Positions 5,063 through 12,746 of a stretch of DNA of 23,934 bases are shown one piece after another. The stretch is taken from NCBI GenBank assembly GCA_024691045.1, contig JAILOC010000149.1, positions 1 through 23,934 on the forward strand. The letters run 5' to 3'. Source of the stretch: Lachnospiraceae bacterium. Lineage in GTDB: Bacteria; Bacillota_A; Clostridia; Lachnospirales; Lachnospiraceae. A program made the translations under genes and the position numbers. Each line of letters begins with the position of its first letter. Position 1 is the stretch's first letter. The notes beneath the pieces are model-generated. The model did no database searches and was not told where the DNA came from. It saw only the letters and a list, made by a program, of their open reading frames with translations.

Positions 5063-7345
5063 TTAGTTCGTCTGTGTATTTCCGTCGAGGTTATCGTTAA
5101 CGGGTATCGTGTCGTCTAGTATCGCAGTCGACTCCGTTGCAAGCTCACCGGTATCGGCATCGTAGAACCTTCCGTCGGGTCCGACCCTGTATCCTGTCTT
5201 TTCATCGATGGGATATGACATCCATCTGGGATAAACGCTTGCGGTCTCACCGGTTGAATCCGTTATTTCCGAAAGCTCTATTTCTTCGTAAGGATCCTCG
5301 GTGTCCGTTTCACCGCTTAGCTCTTCGTTTCCCTGAGTATATCTGAGAGTATTCTCAAGCTGCTTCTCCTCAAGGTACTTGATCTCATCGTCGGTGAGAG
5401 GCTCTGTCATATAGATTCCCATGTAGGGAAGAACTTCCTGAAGGATATCCCTACAAAGAAGGCATGCATACTTAACATTATCCTGCTTAGCAAAATTGGG
5501 TCTGTCGATAACGACATAGATCGCGATCTGCGGATCATCTGCCGGAGCATATCCCATAAAGGAAATAACGATCTGTCCTGTCTCGCGGGGAATGGTCTGT
5601 GCGGTTCCGGTCTTTCCGCCGATCGCATATCCGTAGGGTCTTGCGTTCCTTCCGCTTCGTCTGGATCCGCCCTCTTCCATTACGGTTGCCCTGCAGTACT
5701 GTCTCATTCTCTCCGAAACCGATTCGGATACGGTCTGCTTAAGCACCCTGGGCTCTATGGTACGGATGACCGCACCGTTTGAATCCGTTATGCAGCTTAC
5801 GAGATGGGGCTCGTAATAATATCCGCCGTTTATGAGAGATGAAAATCCCGAGATCATCTGGATCATGGTTGCGTTGAAGTTCTGACCGAAGGAATTGGTC
5901 GCAAGGTCAACGGGACCCATGGTGGATGAATTATATACAAGAGTTTCGGTTCGTGATTCTCCCGCAAGATCGATGCCGGTCTTAAGTCCGAGGTTGAACA
6001 GCCTCTGATACTTGCACATATTCTCGGTTCCGAGCGACTGCGCGATCTTCATGAGTGCTACGTTACAGCTCCATGCGATCGAATCCTGAACGGTAACTAC
6101 ACCGTCTCCTCCCGAATCATATGTGTGGCACTTGATGAAATAATTGGAAACCTGAAGCGCGCCGTTACAGGTATAAACTTCGTTTCCGGTAATGGATCCG
6201 CTGTCAAGTGCGGCAGCTACGGTAAAGGGCTTGGCCGTAGATCCGGGTTCGTATGTATAGCTGATGCACTGATTCTTCCAGAGATTGTAGAGATTGACAT
6301 TGATCTGGTCGGAGGACATCTGGTCGAGCATTTCCTGAGTGATCGTCTCCGGAGACTTTCTGTACTCGATATATCCGCCGGCATTTTCCACCGCTTCGTA
6401 ATAATTGCATCCGATGAGCGGTGCGGTGTTCATATAATCACCGGGATTATAAGTGGGGAAATCCGCCATTGCGAGTATCTCGCCGGAATTGATATCCATG
6501 ATGATGCATCCGAGATTTTCCGCTCCGTTACCCTGACGGTAATTATTCCTGTAGGTTTCGTTGAACTCGTTTAAATGCTTTTCAACAATGCCCTGTATTG
6601 TCGCATCGATCGTTGTATGGATGGTATAGCCGTCAACCGCAGGCTTGATGGTTCTTTCGAGAGTCGCATCCTCGTTCTGGAATCCGTACTCTCTTCCGTC
6701 TGTTCCGGTAAGAACGGATTCATAAAACTCTTCAAGTCCGTACTTTCCGCCGGAGTTGCCGTTTCCGATGGTGTAGCCGAGGAACGTCGAGCAGGAATTG
6801 CCCATCGGATAAACCCTCTTGTATTCTTCCTCGAAGGTGACACCGCGGATATAGGAATTGTTTTCCTGCATGTTCAGGAATTCGCTTATCTCGCCGTATG
6901 TAAGTCTCTTCGCAAGAATGCGGTACTGGCTGGTCTCATTGTTGGTCACATATGCCCTGAGCTCTGCGATATCTATCTGCGGAAAGCATTTGCCGAGAGC
7001 TTCAAGAGTGGGCTCGAGATATCTGTGATTGTCGTAGGTCATCATTACCGATGCATCGACAACGAGATTGTAAACCTTCTCGCTTGTTGCAAGGATCGTT
7101 CCCTTTGAATCAACAATATCCCCTCTTCTGAAGGGGATGATGACAGAATCATATCTCTGGTTTGACAGCACGATCCTCTGGTAATCTTCTCCGTGATCCC
7201 GTACGATCTTCACCAGCCTGATCGAAAGAAAAACCAGTAAAATGAGTAAAACCAGAAGTAACATACTCAGCTTGTAGAATCTTAACTGTCTTGCTGTGAA
7301 TGTTCCTCTGGAATCACTTTTCTTTTTTTTCTTTTTCAAAGCCAT
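5063..7345 (-). CDS. ftsI: Class B penicillin-binding protein (FtsI/PBP2B/SpoVD type), no PASTA domain
   Basis: Septal D,D-transpeptidase that cross-links glycan made by its SEDS partner FtsW. The 760-aa protein has a Lys-rich cytoplasmic tail, a membrane helix at about 25-48, the N-terminal class B module (RRGDIVDSKGTILA at 73-86), and a transpeptidase domain with STAK (Ser369 nucleophile), SCN (426-428) and KTGT (578-581). In place of the C-terminal PASTA repeats found in Bacillus PBP2B and SpoVD there is an acidic Thr/Glu/Asp-rich extracytoplasmic tail (about 650-760) holding a short patch YPIDEKTGYRVGPDGRFYDA. The start at 7345 has GAGG 7 bases upstream, 9 bases after ftsL. Codons 4-9 form an A-rich run with eight consecutive A, a possible slippage site. 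It may serve vegetative division, sporulation, or both. Confidence 0.95.
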   Translation of the reverse strand: MALKKKKKKSDSRGTFTARQLRFYKLSMLLLVLLILLVFLSIRLVKIVRDHGEDYQRIVLSNQRYDSVIIPFRRGDIVDSKGTILATSEKVYNLVVDASVMMTYDNHRYLEPTLEALGKCFPQIDIAELRAYVTNNETSQYRILAKRLTYGEISEFLNMQENNSYIRGVTFEEEYKRVYPMGNSCSTFLGYTIGNGNSGGKYGLEEFYESVLTGTDGREYGFQNEDATLERTIKPAVDGYTIHTTIDATIQGIVEKHLNEFNETYRNNYRQGNGAENLGCIIMDINSGEILAMADFPTYNPGDYMNTAPLIGCNYYEAVENAGGYIEYRKSPETITQEMLDQMSSDQINVNLYNLWKNQCISYTYEPGSTAKPFTVAAALDSGSITGNEVYTCNGALQVSNYFIKCHTYDSGGDGVVTVQDSIAWSCNVALMKIAQSLGTENMCKYQRLFNLGLKTGIDLAGESRTETLVYNSSTMGPVDLATNSFGQNFNATMIQMISGFSSLINGGYYYEPHLVSCITDSNGAVIRTIEPRVLKQTVSESVSERMRQYCRATVMEEGGSRRSGRNARPYGYAIGGKTGTAQTIPRETGQIVISFMGYAPADDPQIAIYVVIDRPNFAKQDNVKYACLLCRDILQEVLPYMGIYMTEPLTDDEIKYLEEKQLENTLRYTQGNEELSGETDTEDPYEEIELSEITDSTGETASVYPRWMSYPIDEKTGYRVGPDGRFYDADTGELATESTAILDDTIPVNDNLDGNTQTN

Positions 7346-7354
7346 AGGTCAGCC

Positions 7355-7795
7355 TCAGTCGCTGTATCTTCTCATATAGTCACCGGTCTCTCCGGAATAG
7401 AAGCAGATCTGGCCTTCATCGGCATATGTCATGCCAAGCTCTCCTCTTGCGACTACCTCAATATCTGCAAGGTCCACGCTTGCCATGATGCGGTTGTACT
7501 CTGCATCATTCCTGGAGATCATGCTTGAAAGCTCGCTTCTCTTAACGGTTACGCTCCTGCTGATCTCGGTGAGATCACTTCTGAGCCTTACATATGTTAC
7601 CATCAGATATGCGCAAATGGCAAAAGAAATAATGGCAAGTCCCGCGGAAAGAACAACGGGAAGAGACAGTCTCTTCCTTGCTGCCTTGCGCTTCGGAGCC
7701 TTGCGTACTTCAGGGCGCACATAAGGTCTTGCGGGAGCTTCCTTTCTAACCGCGGTGCCCTGTATGAAGTCTGAGTATGATGTTCTGATTGCCAT
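7355..7795 (-). CDS. ftsL: Cell division protein FtsL-like
   Basis: A 146-aa bitopic protein. The N-terminal 42 residues are basic (KAPKRKAARKR), one membrane helix covers about 45-67, and the extracytoplasmic part begins with a heptad-like coiled coil (about 68-105: YVRLRSDLTEISRSVTVKRS) followed by a short globular end (ARGELGMTYADEGQICFYS) typical of FtsL/DivIC proteins. FtsL bridges FtsQ and the FtsW–PBP pair. Identification rests on topology and position between rsmH and the septal PBP more than on sequence, since FtsL diverges quickly. Start at 7795 with AGGGGG 8 bases upstream. The long cytoplasmic tail is basic enough to touch membrane or DNA, but that is speculation. Confidence 0.85.
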   Translation of the reverse strand: MAIRTSYSDFIQGTAVRKEAPARPYVRPEVRKAPKRKAARKRLSLPVVLSAGLAIISFAICAYLMVTYVRLRSDLTEISRSVTVKRSELSSMISRNDAEYNRIMASVDLADIEVVARGELGMTYADEGQICFYSGETGDYMRRYSD

Positions 7796-7832
7796 TTTCC
7801 GTTCCCCCTCTGTTTAATGAAGAATCCGTTCT

Positions 7833-8765
7833 TCAAAGAGTTTTTTCAAATACCCTGAGCTTTGCGCTTCTCGATCTCGGATTTGCTCCGATCTCTTCGT
7901 CTGTCGGTATTATCGGTTTTTTCGTTATTACTTTTCCTTTTGAGACCCTGCCGCATACACACTTCGGAAAATTCGGCGGACATATGCAGGGATCCTCGAA
8001 TCTTTTGAATGCGTTCTTTACTATGCGGTCTTCGAGTGAATGGAAGGTTATGATGCAGAGTCTTCCGCCGGGATTCAGGAAATCCGCCATATCATCGAGT
8101 GATGTTTCCAGTACATCGAGCTCTTCGTTGCATGCGATCCTTAGCGCCTGGAAGGTCTGTCTCGAAGGATGGCCTCCCGCCCTGAACTTCGCCGGGATCG
8201 AGCTTTTAATGATATCGTTCAGCTCGAATGTGGTCTCTATCCTGCCGTTTTTTCTTGCCTTTACTATGTTCGACGCGATCTGATGTGCGAACTTTTCTTC
8301 TCCGTAATCCCTGAGTATCCTTCTGATCTCATCTTCGGGATATTCATTTACTATCACAGCTGCGGTTAAGTCTTTTCTCGTATCCATCCTCATATCGAGC
8401 GGAGCATCAGTGTTGTAGGAAAAGCCTCTGTCTCCGTTATCGAACTGATATGAGCTGACTCCCAGGTCGAGCATTATTCCGTCCGCGCCGGTGATCCCCA
8501 TTTCCCTGAGAAGCCTTACCGAATTCCGGTAATTGTCCCTTATCACCGTTACTTTATCCCTGAATTCACTGAGCCTTTCGGTCGCCGCCCTTATCGCATC
8601 CTCGTCCTGGTCGAACCCGTAGAGATGACCGGTCGTGAGCTTGGAAGCGATAAAGGAGGAGTGGCCCGCTCCGCCGAGAGTACCGTCCAGGTAAACACCG
8701 TCGGGGCGGACCATCAATGAACATATTGTTTCGTTAAGCAGAACCGAGGTGTGCTTGAATTCCAT
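7833..8765 (-). CDS. rsmH: 16S rRNA (cytosine-1402-N4)-methyltransferase RsmH (MraW)
   Basis: Uses S-adenosylmethionine to methylate N4 of C1402 in the ribosomal P site. The 310-aa length is normal. Visible family motifs: HTSVLLNE at the N-terminus, the SAM-binding [12 protein letters not shown] (26-36), FDQDEDAI (51-58), [12 protein letters not shown] followed by RGFSY, and the C-terminal [11 protein letters not shown] that ends nearly all RsmH proteins. The start at 8765 lies 3 bases after the mraZ stop, in the order mraZ-rsmH-ftsL that is standard for the dcw cluster, so the gene is under MraZ promoter control. Confidence 0.98.
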   Translation of the reverse strand: MEFKHTSVLLNETICSLMVRPDGVYLDGTLGGAGHSSFIASKLTTGHLYGFDQDEDAIRAATERLSEFRDKVTVIRDNYRNSVRLLREMGITGADGIMLDLGVSSYQFDNGDRGFSYNTDAPLDMRMDTRKDLTAAVIVNEYPEDEIRRILRDYGEEKFAHQIASNIVKARKNGRIETTFELNDIIKSSIPAKFRAGGHPSRQTFQALRIACNEELDVLETSLDDMADFLNPGGRLCIITFHSLEDRIVKNAFKRFEDPCICPPNFPKCVCGRVSKGKVITKKPIIPTDEEIGANPRSRSAKLRVFEKTL

Positions 8766-8768
8766 CTG

Positions 8769-9209
8769 TTAAAGAATGATTCCCTTTTCAAAAAGGCTCT
8801 GAGCTGCGTCTTCGGGACTGATATCCTCGCTCTGTGAATTCCACTTGGCCGAATCCCAGACCTCGGCTCTTCCGTCCGCCGTTCCGACTATCGTTACGTC
8901 CTTGGAAAGTCCCGCATATTCTATAAGTGATGACGGAACGAGTACTCTTCCGTGGGCATCTATGTCCACCCTTGAAGCACCCGATCCGAAGAATCTCTTA
9001 AGTTCACGTGCCGTTCTGTCTGCATTGGAAAGTGCTTTAAGCTTCGCGGAAAACTCTTCCCACTCTTCGTCCGTGTAGATCACGAGACATCCGTCAAACC
9101 CCTTTGAAATAACGAAGGAATCTCCCAGGATCGCGGTGAACTTGGAAGGCACGGACATGCGGCCCTTGGCGTCTATTGTTCTGTTGTATTCGCCGATAAG
9201 GCCGGTCAT
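8769..9209 (-). CDS. mraZ: Transcriptional regulator MraZ
   Basis: AbrB-like DNA-binding protein that forms rings and regulates the promoter of its own dcw cluster. The 146-aa protein carries the two diagnostic repeats DAKGRMSVP (13-21) and DAHGRVLVP (84-92). The N-terminus (MTGLIGEYNRTIDAKGR) aligns with the usual MraZ start, supporting ATG 9209; the ribosome site is mediocre (GGAG 11 bases upstream), which may hold expression low. Three GTGGG motifs upstream (9287-9322) look like its binding boxes. First gene of the division operon. Confidence 0.97.
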   Translation of the reverse strand: MTGLIGEYNRTIDAKGRMSVPSKFTAILGDSFVISKGFDGCLVIYTDEEWEEFSAKLKALSNADRTARELKRFFGSGASRVDIDAHGRVLVPSSLIEYAGLSKDVTIVGTADGRAEVWDSAKWNSQSEDISPEDAAQSLFEKGIIL

Positions 9210-9286
9210 TTTGCGTCAGTCTCCGAAAATCCAGTGTTTACGCGGTCTGCCGCAGGTTTTATCATTTTTTGTGGTTTTTGAATTTG

Positions 9287-9322
9287 CCCACTTTTGGGGG
9301 AATTTCTCCCACTATTTCCCAC
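9287..9322 (-). promoter_or_regulatory. Putative MraZ-binding boxes (three GTGGG repeats)
   Basis: On the minus strand GTGGG occurs at 9318-9322, 9308-9312 and 9287-9291. The starts are 10 and 21 bases apart, so all three lie on about the same helical face. MraZ is known to bind direct repeats of a TGGG-containing box with roughly 10-bp periodicity in front of its own gene. The boxes lie just downstream of the predicted -10 (9332-9337), a position suited to blocking initiation or early elongation. Confidence 0.75.
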
Positions 9323-9331
9323 GACAATATG

Positions 9332-9360
9332 ATATTAACCCCTATTTTAAGGATTTGCAA
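9332..9360 (-). promoter_or_regulatory. Predicted promoter of the mraZ division operon
   Basis: The minus strand has TTGCAA (9355-9360), 17 bases, TAATAT (9332-9337), leading to a leader of about 115 bases that contains the GTGGG boxes. Other AT-rich hexamers nearby could serve instead. Confidence 0.55.
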
Positions 9361-9404
9361 GCAATTTCTTAATATTTCTTAAAATTTTGTTTGGGTAAAA
9401 AATG

Positions 9405-9441
9405 ACAAAAAAAGACCCCCAAAATCTACATTTTGGGAGTC
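9405..9441 (-). terminator. Rho-independent terminator after lgt
   Basis: The minus strand forms a 12-bp stem (hairpin 9414-9441, one G-T pair, loop GTAG) followed by seven T (9407-9413). It lies 30 bases after the lgt stop and separates the ychF-lgt operon from the mraZ promoter. Confidence 0.92.
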
Positions 9442-9471
9442 ACTTTTAACAGAAACTACAAGATTTTGTTT

Positions 9472-10368
9472 TTAGTGGGAATCTGTGGGGCAAAAAACGA
9501 TAGATTTTAATTTTCCCTTTGATATCAGGATTCTCACGATCACATCGATTATGATGCTTCCGGCCACCATTACTGCGGCCAGAACCTGTGATACCGCAAG
9601 GGCTGTTCCGGGTATGAACAGTGTATCTGTGCGGATCCCTTCTATCCAGAATCTTCCCACTCCGTACCCTATCAGATAGAAAAGCCCGATCTCGCCGTAG
9701 AATTTTCTCTTTTTCCCGAGATACACGAGGAGAAGCACTATTCCGACATTCCATAAGCTCTCATACAGGAATGTGGGATGCACCTGGATGAAATTCTCTC
9801 CCGGCAGCATGTGCGCTCTTATGTTCTCACTTATATCCCTCGCACGAACAGCAGCTTCGGGAAGCCTCATTGCGAAGATGTTATCGGTATATTCTCCGAA
9901 TACCTCGCGGTTGAAGAAATTCCCCCATCTTCCGAATGCCTGTCCGAGGATCAGTCCGGGCACGCATGTATCGAGGAGTCTGAAACCGTTAAGCTTTTTG
10001 ATCCTGCAGTAAATGAACACCGTTGCGAACGCGGCAATGACACCGCCGTATATCGCAAGTCCGCCCTGCCTGATATTGAGTATCTGTATGGGATTTTCTT
10101 TGTAATATTCCCACGAGAAGATCACATAGTAGATGCGGGCGCCGAGCACACCGAAGAACACTCCGTAAAAGAAAAAGTCCCAGATGATCTCCTTGCTCCA
10201 TCCCTCGCGCTTTGCGATCCACGCCGCAAGCGTACCTCCGGCGAACATTCCGAGCACAACGCAAATCGCATAGAGCTTGATCTCGAATCCGAAAACGTTG
10301 ATCCCATCCGGAACATTCCTTAAGTACAGATGCAGATTGGGGAATGATATATCGGTTACATTCATCAT
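9472..10368 (-). CDS. lgt: Prolipoprotein diacylglyceryl transferase Lgt
   Basis: Membrane enzyme that transfers diacylglycerol from phosphatidylglycerol to the lipobox cysteine of preprolipoproteins, the first step of lipoprotein maturation. The 298-aa protein has about seven membrane helices. The Lgt signature GQAFGRWGNFFNREVFG (142-158) contains the essential Arg/Gly/Asn, and LAIYGGVI (104-111), HPTFLYES (197-204) and GVGRFWIEGIRTD near the C-terminus are all family-typical. Two adjacent Met codons (10368, 10365) are possible starts; both overlap the ychF stop (ATGATG over TGA), so translation is coupled. A strong terminator follows. Confidence 0.97.
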   Translation of the reverse strand: MMNVTDISFPNLHLYLRNVPDGINVFGFEIKLYAICVVLGMFAGGTLAAWIAKREGWSKEIIWDFFFYGVFFGVLGARIYYVIFSWEYYKENPIQILNIRQGGLAIYGGVIAAFATVFIYCRIKKLNGFRLLDTCVPGLILGQAFGRWGNFFNREVFGEYTDNIFAMRLPEAAVRARDISENIRAHMLPGENFIQVHPTFLYESLWNVGIVLLLVYLGKKRKFYGEIGLFYLIGYGVGRFWIEGIRTDTLFIPGTALAVSQVLAAVMVAGSIIIDVIVRILISKGKLKSIVFCPTDSH

Positions 10369-11462
10369 ACGTTAAACCTGAACAGGATGACATCGCCGTC
10401 CTGAACGACATATTCCTTGCCTTCGATACGGACGATGCCCTTCTCCTTGGCTGCGGCAATGGAGCCGTTGTCGAGAAGATCCTGATAATTGATAACTTCA
10501 GCCTTAATGAAACCGCGCTCAAAATCGGTGTGAATCTTGCCTGCGGCCTGGGGAGCCTTGGTTCCCTTCTTGATGGTCCAAGCACGGCACTCATCCTCTC
10601 CCGCGGTAAGGAAGCTCATAAGTCCGAGCAGATCATAGCTTGCTCTTACGAGCTTATCGAGTCCTGATTCCTTGAGGCCGAGCGCATCGAGGAATTCTTT
10701 CTTTTCCTCATCATCGAGTTCGGAGATCTCCTCTTCGGTCCTTGCGGAAATGACGAAAACCTCCGAGCCTTCGTTCTTTGCAAATTCCCTTACCTTCTTA
10801 ACCTGCTCGTTGGATGCTCCGTCATCGGCAAGATCTCCGTCTTCTACATTTGCGGCGTAGATAACGGGCTTGTCTGTAAGGAGATTGAATTCCTTACGAA
10901 GCTTTGCTTCATCCTCATCATCTGTAACAAGGCTTCTTGCGGCGTTATTTGCCTCAAGGTGGGCCTTGAATCTTTCAAGCAGATCTAGTTCCTTCGCAGC
11001 GGTCTTGTCCATTCTCGCGGTCTTGGCAACCTTGGCGATACGCTTTTCTAAAACTTCGAGGTCAGCGAAGATTAGCTCGAGATTGATGGTCTCGATATCC
11101 CTTATCGAATCAATGCTTCCGTCCACATGGATGACGTTGTCATCGTCAAAGCATCTTACGACATGTACGATCGCATCGACCTCACGGATATTAGCAAGGA
11201 ACTGGTTTCCGAGGCCCTCGCCCTTTGATGCGCCCTTGACAAGTCCGGCGATATCAACGAACTCGATAGTCGCAGGTGTGACCTTCTTGGTGTTATAGAG
11301 CTTGCCGAGCTTCTCGATCCTTTCATCGGGAACGGCAACAACGCCAACGTTTGGATCTATGGTACAGAACGGGAAGTTCGCAGCCTGCGCTCCCGCCTTT
11401 GTTATCGAATTAAAAAGAGTACTCTTTCCTACATTGGGTAATCCCACGATTCCGAGCTTCAT
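10365..11462 (-). CDS. ychF: Redox-regulated ATPase YchF/OLA1
   Basis: Obg-family P-loop protein that prefers ATP and associates with ribosomes; in other bacteria it modulates stress responses and translation. With the start at 11462 the protein is 365 aa, the usual length. The sequence shows G1 GLPNVGKST (7-15), G3 DIAGLVKGAS, the non-canonical nucleotide-specificity motif NVED in place of NKxD, a central coiled-coil insertion and a C-terminal TGS domain (about 280-365) starting near MSFLTAGEDECRAWTIKKG. A longer open frame reaches 11582, but MKLGIVGLPNVG is the universal YchF N-terminus and GGAG lies 10 bases before it. The stop overlaps the lgt start. It has its own promoter (11510-11538). 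Confidence 0.98.
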   Translation of the reverse strand: MKLGIVGLPNVGKSTLFNSITKAGAQAANFPFCTIDPNVGVVAVPDERIEKLGKLYNTKKVTPATIEFVDIAGLVKGASKGEGLGNQFLANIREVDAIVHVVRCFDDDNVIHVDGSIDSIRDIETINLELIFADLEVLEKRIAKVAKTARMDKTAAKELDLLERFKAHLEANNAARSLVTDDEDEAKLRKEFNLLTDKPVIYAANVEDGDLADDGASNEQVKKVREFAKNEGSEVFVISARTEEEISELDDEEKKEFLDALGLKESGLDKLVRASYDLLGLMSFLTAGEDECRAWTIKKGTKAPQAAGKIHTDFERGFIKAEVINYQDLLDNGSIAAAKEKGIVRIEGKEYVVQDGDVILFRFNV

Positions 11463-11509
11463 GACAATATATCTCCTTACAAATATAATAAGTCCCAAAA
11501 AACATAGAT

Positions 11510-11538
11510 ATTCTACACTAAACACCGAATATATACAA
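11510..11538 (-). promoter_or_regulatory. Predicted sigma-A promoter of ychF-lgt
   Basis: On the minus strand TTGTAT (11533-11538) and TAGAAT (11510-11515) are 17 bases apart, about 48 bases ahead of the ychF start. It is the best-spaced pair in the divergent gap. Confidence 0.55.
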
Positions 11539-11747
11539 ATCTTCAATCTGTCCGGCTCATACGGGCTGCCGGATCGCTGCATTCAGGGTCTGACAAAAAC
11601 CTCAGCAAGTTCAGGTTTCATTTGTGAAGATCAATCTATGTGACAATTCCATAGATCTCCGCCCCCTGATAACCGATCCCCCGTAAAAAACGGGAAATCA
11701 TCACACACCTATTTTTATCATAAATATTATTATCTGCAAAAAATGTG
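11539..11747. other. Non-coding gap between divergent ychF and padR promoters
   Basis: About 210 bases without a convincing gene on either strand. It contains an inverted repeat ATCTATG-N9-CATAGAT at 11634-11656 and a small CCCGT-A5-ACGGG-like hairpin near 11689-11704, followed by an AT-rich tract leading into the padR promoter. The hairpin lacks a T tract. I assign no function. Confidence 0.5.
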
Positions 11748-11776
11748 TTGACAACTATATCGTCATCCGATATACT
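11748..11776 (+). promoter_or_regulatory. Near-consensus sigma-A promoter of the padR operon
   Basis: Consensus -35 TTGACA (11748-11753), 17-base spacer, -10 TATACT (11771-11776). This is the strongest promoter-like sequence in the window and needs a repressor to be kept low; the overlapping palindromes fit that role. Confidence 0.85.
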
Positions 11777-11809
11777 CGGGTTACGATATATCGGAAGTCG
11801 TTATATCGT
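11756..11809. promoter_or_regulatory. Putative operator: paired TATATCG/CGATATA palindromes
   Basis: First palindrome: TATATCG (11756-11762), 5 bases, CGATATA (11768-11774); it fills the -35/-10 spacer and covers most of the -10. Second: ACGATATA (11783-11790), 11 bases, TATATCGT (11802-11809), over and past the expected transcription start, with a nested perfect palindrome CGATATATCG at 11784-11793. The two centres are 31 bp apart, about three helical turns. The adjacent padR product is the natural candidate to bind here. Confidence 0.7.
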
Positions 11810-11856
11810 GTGTCGATACTAACTCATTAACAAACAGACAAAGGGGAGGAATGAAG

Positions 11857-12168
11857 ATGCCACAACAGGCACTGACGGAAGCAGTCTTCTACATAATGCT
11901 CTCATTACTCAAACCGCTTCACGGTTACGGGATCATACAGAATGTTGCCGAATTGTCAAAAGGCAGGGTCAGGCTCGCACCGGGTACTCTTTACGGGGCT
12001 CTCAATACTCTTGTTGACAAGGGATGGATCGATGCTCTTCCCGAAAACCCCGAATCACGCAAAAAGGAATACGTGATAACAACGGCGGGAAAAGCAATTC
12101 TGGCAGAAGAGATCGAAAGGCTTTCGGAACTTGTGGACAACGGCAGGAAACTTTTGGAGGAAAGCTGA
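11857..12168 (+). CDS. PadR-family transcriptional regulator
   Basis: A 103-aa winged-helix protein of the short PadR subfamily (PadR_s2-like), dimerising through its C-terminal helix and usually repressing its own operon until a ligand or partner relieves it. Features: ALTEAVFYIMLSLL at the N-terminus, HGYGIIQ, the recognition region LAPGTLYGALNTLVDKGWI, the wing SRKKEYVITTAGK, then a C-terminal helix to the end. The second ATG (11857) is chosen because GGAGG is 7 bases from it but only 1 base from the ATG at 11851. It is the first gene of a plus-strand three-gene operon behind palindromic operator sites; the DUF2812 gene starts immediately after its stop. Confidence 0.93.
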   Translation: MPQQALTEAVFYIMLSLLKPLHGYGIIQNVAELSKGRVRLAPGTLYGALNTLVDKGWIDALPENPESRKKEYVITTAGKAILAEEIERLSELVDNGRKLLEES

Positions 12169-12169
12169 T

Positions 12170-12736
12170 ATGCGTACAACATTTCATAAACTCTTCTGGT
12201 TATGGCAGCTCCCCAAGGAAGAAGCCTGGATCAATGAGATGGCTGAGCATGGATACGGTCTCGTGAGCACGGGAAGGATCACTTACGAATTTGAGAATAT
12301 CGAGAACGGAAAATACAAGTACAAGATCCTGTTTCTGAAGGGCAGCTTCGGTTCCGGGAAGATCCGTGAATTCCTGAAATTCATGGAAGAGATGGATGTT
12401 TATAACACGGGTCATGTCTCCTACCCCGGACACACGGTTGTCTACCTGAGATATGACAGCAATATGAGTGATTTTGATGTCTATTCGGACCTGGATTCGA
12501 AGATAGAATACGAAAGAACTATGGTCGGCTATTTTACCTTTGCGGCAGTCCTGAACCTTTTTGCCTGGGTTCTGAATATGACTATTTTCATCATAAACTG
12601 CCTGAACGGATATCCTTCCTTTGTAAGCCTTGCCTGTGCACTGAACCTTGCGCTGGCGGTGCTCTTGATCAAATACATATTAAAGCATGTAAACAAGATA
12701 AAAAGCTACAAAGCTGAACGCGAGATACACGAATAA
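12170..12736 (+). CDS. DUF2812 membrane protein
   Basis: A 188-aa protein beginning MRTTFHKLFWLWQLPKEEAWINEMAEHGYGL, which matches the DUF2812 pattern (F..WQ..KEE.WLNEMA..G..L). The soluble N-terminal domain (about 1-115) has a duplicated-looking alpha/beta layout and is followed by two membrane helices (about 119-142 and 149-168) and a basic tail, so the DUF2812 domain should be cytoplasmic. No catalytic residues are apparent. The start at 12170 is one base after the padR stop with GGAGG upstream inside padR, implying coupled translation. DUF2812 genes are repeatedly found next to short PadR regulators; a role as membrane-bound sensor or antagonist of the PadR protein is inference from this linkage. 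The biochemical function is unknown. Confidence 0.85.
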   Translation: MRTTFHKLFWLWQLPKEEAWINEMAEHGYGLVSTGRITYEFENIENGKYKYKILFLKGSFGSGKIREFLKFMEEMDVYNTGHVSYPGHTVVYLRYDSNMSDFDVYSDLDSKIEYERTMVGYFTFAAVLNLFAWVLNMTIFIINCLNGYPSFVSLACALNLALAVLLIKYILKHVNKIKSYKAEREIHE

Positions 12737-12746
12737 GGAGAATAAA

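Noticed and set aside
9248..9266. Small GC hairpin in the mraZ leader as a regulatory RNA
   Set aside because: Only a 4-bp stem without flanking conservation that I can see; not enough to call.
9778..10323. Plus-strand open frame of 181 codons inside lgt
   Set aside because: Antisense to a clear Lgt with intact signature residues; no start signal and no recognisable domain.
11463..11582. N-terminal extension of YchF to an upstream start
   Set aside because: The extension has no ribosome site, contains the predicted promoter, and the family always starts at MKLGIVGLPNVG.
11634..11656. ATCTATG-N9-CATAGAT inverted repeat as an operator
   Set aside because: Not associated with a promoter box on either strand and different from the TATATCG half-sites, so kept only as a note in the gap entry.
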